From positions 186,001 to 250,000 of the forward strand of contig NZ_SBII01000008.1 of assembly GCF_004028155.1 (NCBI RefSeq): DNA of 64,000 bases, read 5' to 3'. The notes below the pieces were generated by a model. It saw only the letters and a program-made list of their open reading frames with translations. It made no database searches and was not told the DNA's origin. This document shows positions 61,307 through 64,000 of the stretch, piece after piece. Each line of letters begins with the position of its first letter. The stretch's first letter is position 1. Source of the stretch: Flavobacterium cerinum. Lineage in GTDB: Bacteria; Bacteroidota; Bacteroidia; Flavobacteriales; Flavobacteriaceae. The translations under genes and the position numbers were made by a program.

Positions 61307-62311
61307 CTAAATAAAGCTTCTGTAAAGGGTTTTCCTTGCCAGTATCTCGGCAAGCAGTAATCCTAATGCCGCCCAAACAAATGGTCGGAATTTTTCGTCG
61401 TAATTATAATATTTCATCTCCTCGATCTCTGTAGTCTCGAGTTTGTTTATCTCGTCATAAATAGACTTTAGCTTACTATTGGTCGTTGCCCTAAAGTATT
61501 TGCCATCGGTCTTTTTAGCAATTTCTTTCATAAGCTCCTGGTCGATCTCTACCTTTTGCATTTTGTAAAGGAACTTGCCATCGGCCGTTTTAGCATAAGG
61601 GAACTCGGCATTACCATTTGTACCAATACCAATAGTATATACTTTAATACCATATTCTTTAGCCATATCGGCGGCCATGCTTGGGTCTATAACCCCTGCA
61701 TTGTTTACCCCATCTGTAAGCAGGATAATGATTCGGCTTTTTGCCTTACTGTCTTTTAAACGGTTAATAGCTGTTGCAAGACCCACACCAATACCGGTAC
61801 CATCTTTAAGCACGCTTTCGTCATACTTTATCGATTTGATCGACTCTTTTACCAAAGCTTTATCGCTGGTTACAGGTGTTCTTGTATAACTCTCTCCGGC
61901 ATAAATAACCAGTCCGATACGGTCGTTAGGCCGTGCATCTACGAAATCTGCCGCCACATCTTTTAATGCTTCAAGACGGTTGGGCTTAAGATCGCGTGCC
62001 AGCATACTCCCCGAAACGTCCATTGCCATAACAATATCAATACCTTTTGTGGTTTTGGTCCTGTTATTCACATCAACACTTCGTGGTCGTGCCAGTGCCA
62101 CGATAATAAAACTCAGTGCCAGTATCCTCATTACAAAAAGCAGTGGTTTTAACCTGCCCAGTAGCGATGGTTTTGCTTTAAAAGCATTGATCGAACTTAT
62201 TTTTAATGTCGCTGTTTGTTTTTTCCTTTTCCAGATGTACCAGCCAATAGCCAATGGAAGCAGGGCAAACAGCCAAAAGAAACCCGGATGTAAAAAAGTA
62301 ACATCTTTCAT
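61307..62311 (-). CDS. batA: BatA, VWA-domain membrane protein
   Basis: A 334-residue protein with two N-terminal membrane helices, a VWA domain with the MIDAS motif DVSGSML (about residue 97), further DGTGIGVGLATAIN, and a C-terminal membrane helix. It is related to BatB next door. The two are core parts of the Bat system, which aids stress tolerance in Bacteroidetes. Its stop is 1 nt before the batB start. Confidence 0.95.
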   Translation of the reverse strand: MKDVTFLHPGFFWLFALLPLAIGWYIWKRKKQTATLKISSINAFKAKPSLLGRLKPLLFVMRILALSFIIVALARPRSVDVNNRTKTTKGIDIVMAMDVSGSMLARDLKPNRLEALKDVAADFVDARPNDRIGLVIYAGESYTRTPVTSDKALVKESIKSIKYDESVLKDGTGIGVGLATAINRLKDSKAKSRIIILLTDGVNNAGVIDPSMAADMAKEYGIKVYTIGIGTNGNAEFPYAKTADGKFLYKMQKVEIDQELMKEIAKKTDGKYFRATTNSKLKSIYDEINKLETTEIEEMKYYNYDEKFRPFVWAALGLLLAEILARKTLYRSFI

Positions 62312-62313
62312 AA

Positions 62314-63933
62314 TTAATTTACTTTTAGTTCAACAGATTTCTTAACTCTCTCCAATATTTGCATCGCATATTCGTCGCCTTCTTCGTGCTGTATCATTAC
62401 CTGCTGTAATCCCTGTGCCTGTTTAAAGAATAAGATCTCATAATAGGCTCTTGTCGGTTTTTTAGTAATAGGGTCCGGCATAGACAGGTTACCATAGGCT
62501 CTTAATCCTGTTATGCCTTTATCGGTATTAAACTCTTCGCTTTTTACCAATACGTTTGATGCTCCCTTGGCTTCCATTGCTTTAAGAGTAGACTCAAGTG
62601 TAGCATTAAGGTCAACATCTGCCGGTTCTTTAAAGGTAGTGGTCGAAACCAAAACATAGAACTTATCGAACATAGATCCATACAGGAACATATTGATGTC
62701 TTTAATACTTGCCAAAGCCTCCTTGCCTACCATAGCATTTACATCGGCACGTTTAAGCACCTTTGGTGTTTCTATAATTACACCCGGATTACCATATTCA
62801 CTCTTTACCCATTCGCCTTCCAGCAGTTCTTTTGTAGGGTGACCCAATATGTTGTCTTTTAAATAACTCATGCCAAAAATTCCAACGGTACTTATAATTG
62901 CGATAAGTACTGCTGCAATAGATCCGCCGATGATCAGGTTACGGCGTTTTTTCTCTTTCTTTTTGCGTTGCGCTTCCAGCCACAAATGGGTATGTAAATC
63001 GTCTTCCTCTTTTTCTTCAGGAATACTTTTATCAATAACTACAATGGTTTTTTCGATACGGCTGCGGTCTTCGGCAATTTCAAAATCAAGCGGACGCGAT
63101 TTGGCAAACTTTACCATATCTGCCGTGCGCAGTATTTTTTCAAGCTGCTCGAAAGTATCCTGAGTAAGGTTCATTCTCTTTTTACGAACTGCCATCTGCA
63201 TGGCCTCTATAAGCTCACTGGTAGTGCTTTCCATTGCAGGAACGTGTATCGCTTCTTCAATATAAGTACGGGCAATATTAGTAAGTTCGCTGTAGTAATC
63301 TTTAACAGCTCCTTTTTGTAAAAGTTCTTTCTTTTCAAGATTCTGCAGTTCGATAGTTGCTTTTTCAATAGGTGAAACAAATACTTCTTTCGCTGCTTTT
63401 GGAGCCGGTTTTTTTCTTTTTTTAAGATACCACCATACGCCATATGCTGCAACACCAAGACCTGCAAGTATCGCCAATAACCAATACCAAAAAGCCGTGT
63501 CTGACTTTGCTTCCAGCACGGGTTTAATATCAAACATTTTTTGTTTGAGGGTATCTACTTCAATATTGCGAACCTCAACAAGAAGCGAATCGGTGCGAAT
63601 GCTTTTATTGTTAATGATAACTGGTAGTGACGGTATTACATAGCGACCGGAGTCGAACTGTGTAAGTCCGTATTTTTTTACCAGTTCATACATAGCGCCG
63701 TCCTTGATCGTATCTATCGGATACGATTGCAGCACCTCAAGGCTTCCAAAGGTTTTGCCTTCAGGAAAATTCACCCTTGCAGAAGTATCTACTTTAGCTT
63801 TTAGCGTAAGGTTAAACTGCGACCCGATTCTAATTTTTGTGGAATCAATACTTGCCTGAACCTGCTTATTCTGCCCAAAGACAGTTATAGCGGCCAACAG
63901 GAAAAGTACTGTATACAATTTTGTCCTAATCAT
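62314..63933 (-). CDS. Bat-operon membrane protein, BatD/DUF4381-like
   Basis: A 539-residue protein with a signal peptide (MIRTKLYTVLFLLAAITVFGQ), an oxygen-tolerance-like beta domain (about 22-150), a membrane helix (about 160-178), a cytoplasmic helical region (EKATIELQNLEKKELLQKG), another membrane helix near 325-345 and a second extracytoplasmic domain to the C-terminus. It lies upstream of batA with a 2-nt gap. It is likely the first or second Bat-operon gene after the moxR/DUF58 pair, which would be outside the window. Confidence 0.82.
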   Translation of the reverse strand: MIRTKLYTVLFLLAAITVFGQNKQVQASIDSTKIRIGSQFNLTLKAKVDTSARVNFPEGKTFGSLEVLQSYPIDTIKDGAMYELVKKYGLTQFDSGRYVIPSLPVIINNKSIRTDSLLVEVRNIEVDTLKQKMFDIKPVLEAKSDTAFWYWLLAILAGLGVAAYGVWWYLKKRKKPAPKAAKEVFVSPIEKATIELQNLEKKELLQKGAVKDYYSELTNIARTYIEEAIHVPAMESTTSELIEAMQMAVRKKRMNLTQDTFEQLEKILRTADMVKFAKSRPLDFEIAEDRSRIEKTIVVIDKSIPEEKEEDDLHTHLWLEAQRKKKEKKRRNLIIGGSIAAVLIAIISTVGIFGMSYLKDNILGHPTKELLEGEWVKSEYGNPGVIIETPKVLKRADVNAMVGKEALASIKDINMFLYGSMFDKFYVLVSTTTFKEPADVDLNATLESTLKAMEAKGASNVLVKSEEFNTDKGITGLRAYGNLSMPDPITKKPTRAYYEILFFKQAQGLQQVMIQHEEGDEYAMQILERVKKSVELKVN

Positions 63934-63957
63934 TTTTATTTTGTTTTAACCAAGGAT

Positions 63958-64000
63958 TTACCTGGACTTGAAATAGCCCAGCAGTTTGGTTACATACGAC
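63958..64000 (-). CDS. C-terminal end of the next upstream Bat-operon gene, partial
   Basis: Only 13 codons are visible, reading SYVTKLLGYFKSR and a stop at 63958-63960. The gene runs off the right edge. From the usual order (moxR, DUF58, then the BatD/DUF4381-like gene), it is probably a DUF58-type protein, but the sequence shown is too short to confirm this. Confidence 0.4.
   Translation of the reverse strand, partial: SYVTKLLGYFKSR

Overview
The window looks like a chromosomal segment of a Flavobacterium-like member of the Bacteroidetes (family Flavobacteriaceae). The support is low GC content, Bacteroidetes -7 promoter boxes (TAnnTTTG), type IX secretion (T9SS) C-terminal sorting domains, a PorZ-like T9SS component, a complete Bat (aerotolerance) operon, and host genes typical of that phylum. 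No rRNA, tRNA, CRISPR array or insertion-sequence transposase was seen.

Layout. (1) 1-10.3 kb is host DNA: three tandem RCC1-repeat T9SS cargo proteins (the first cut by the window edge), an XRE regulator with a membrane tail, a DUF4440/beta-lactamase-fold hydrolase, a single-domain response regulator followed by a PAS histidine kinase, a secreted esterase, a small lysine-rich protein and a FrnE-like DsbA-family oxidoreductase. (2) 10.3-42.4 kb is a prophage-like element. It starts with a leftward S24/LexA-type repressor facing a rightward early operon with a perfect 18-bp palindrome inside its promoter. It then carries small OB-fold and DUF1376-type early proteins, terminase small and large subunits, tail genes up to a 913-aa tape measure protein, and then, separately, a ClpP-like prohead protease, a major capsid protein, portal, connector, tail fibre, holin, M15 endolysin and a membrane-anchored last gene. 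No integrase or transposase was recognised. Interspersed on the minus strand are ten accessory ('moron') genes for small membrane or secreted proteins, most with their own TAnnTTTG box. One pair arose by a 1142-bp tandem duplication that also copied the 3' end of the tape measure gene. (3) 42.4-64 kb is host DNA: recO, porZ, gdhA, metB, a DUF3298 lipoprotein, a DASS anion symporter with a porin, DinB, an ArsC-like protein, an EamA transporter, the yicC-gmk-acyltransferase-nadD cluster, and the Bat operon (batE, batD, batC, batB, batA and an upstream two-domain membrane protein) read leftward into the window edge.

Several dispersed repeat families run through the intergenic DNA: REP-like elements with the core GTCACGCTGAGCCTGTCGAAG and its palindromic relatives, a 170-bp repeat ending in a TTCTTTTGT/ACAAAAGAA hairpin, and a CCCTCC...GGAGGG element. 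They are densest inside the prophage, where they sit between the accessory genes. This suggests long residence in this host, or repeat-driven assembly of the accessory islands.

How the parts fit. PorZ is part of the machinery that would attach CTD-bearing proteins such as the RCC1 family to the cell surface. The phage block holds a full set of head, packaging, tail and lysis functions but lacks a recognisable recombination module, so a satellite-dependent, defective or gene-transfer-agent-like state is possible. The most distinctive features are the REP-bracketed moron islands and the duplicated mosaic secreted-protein pair.
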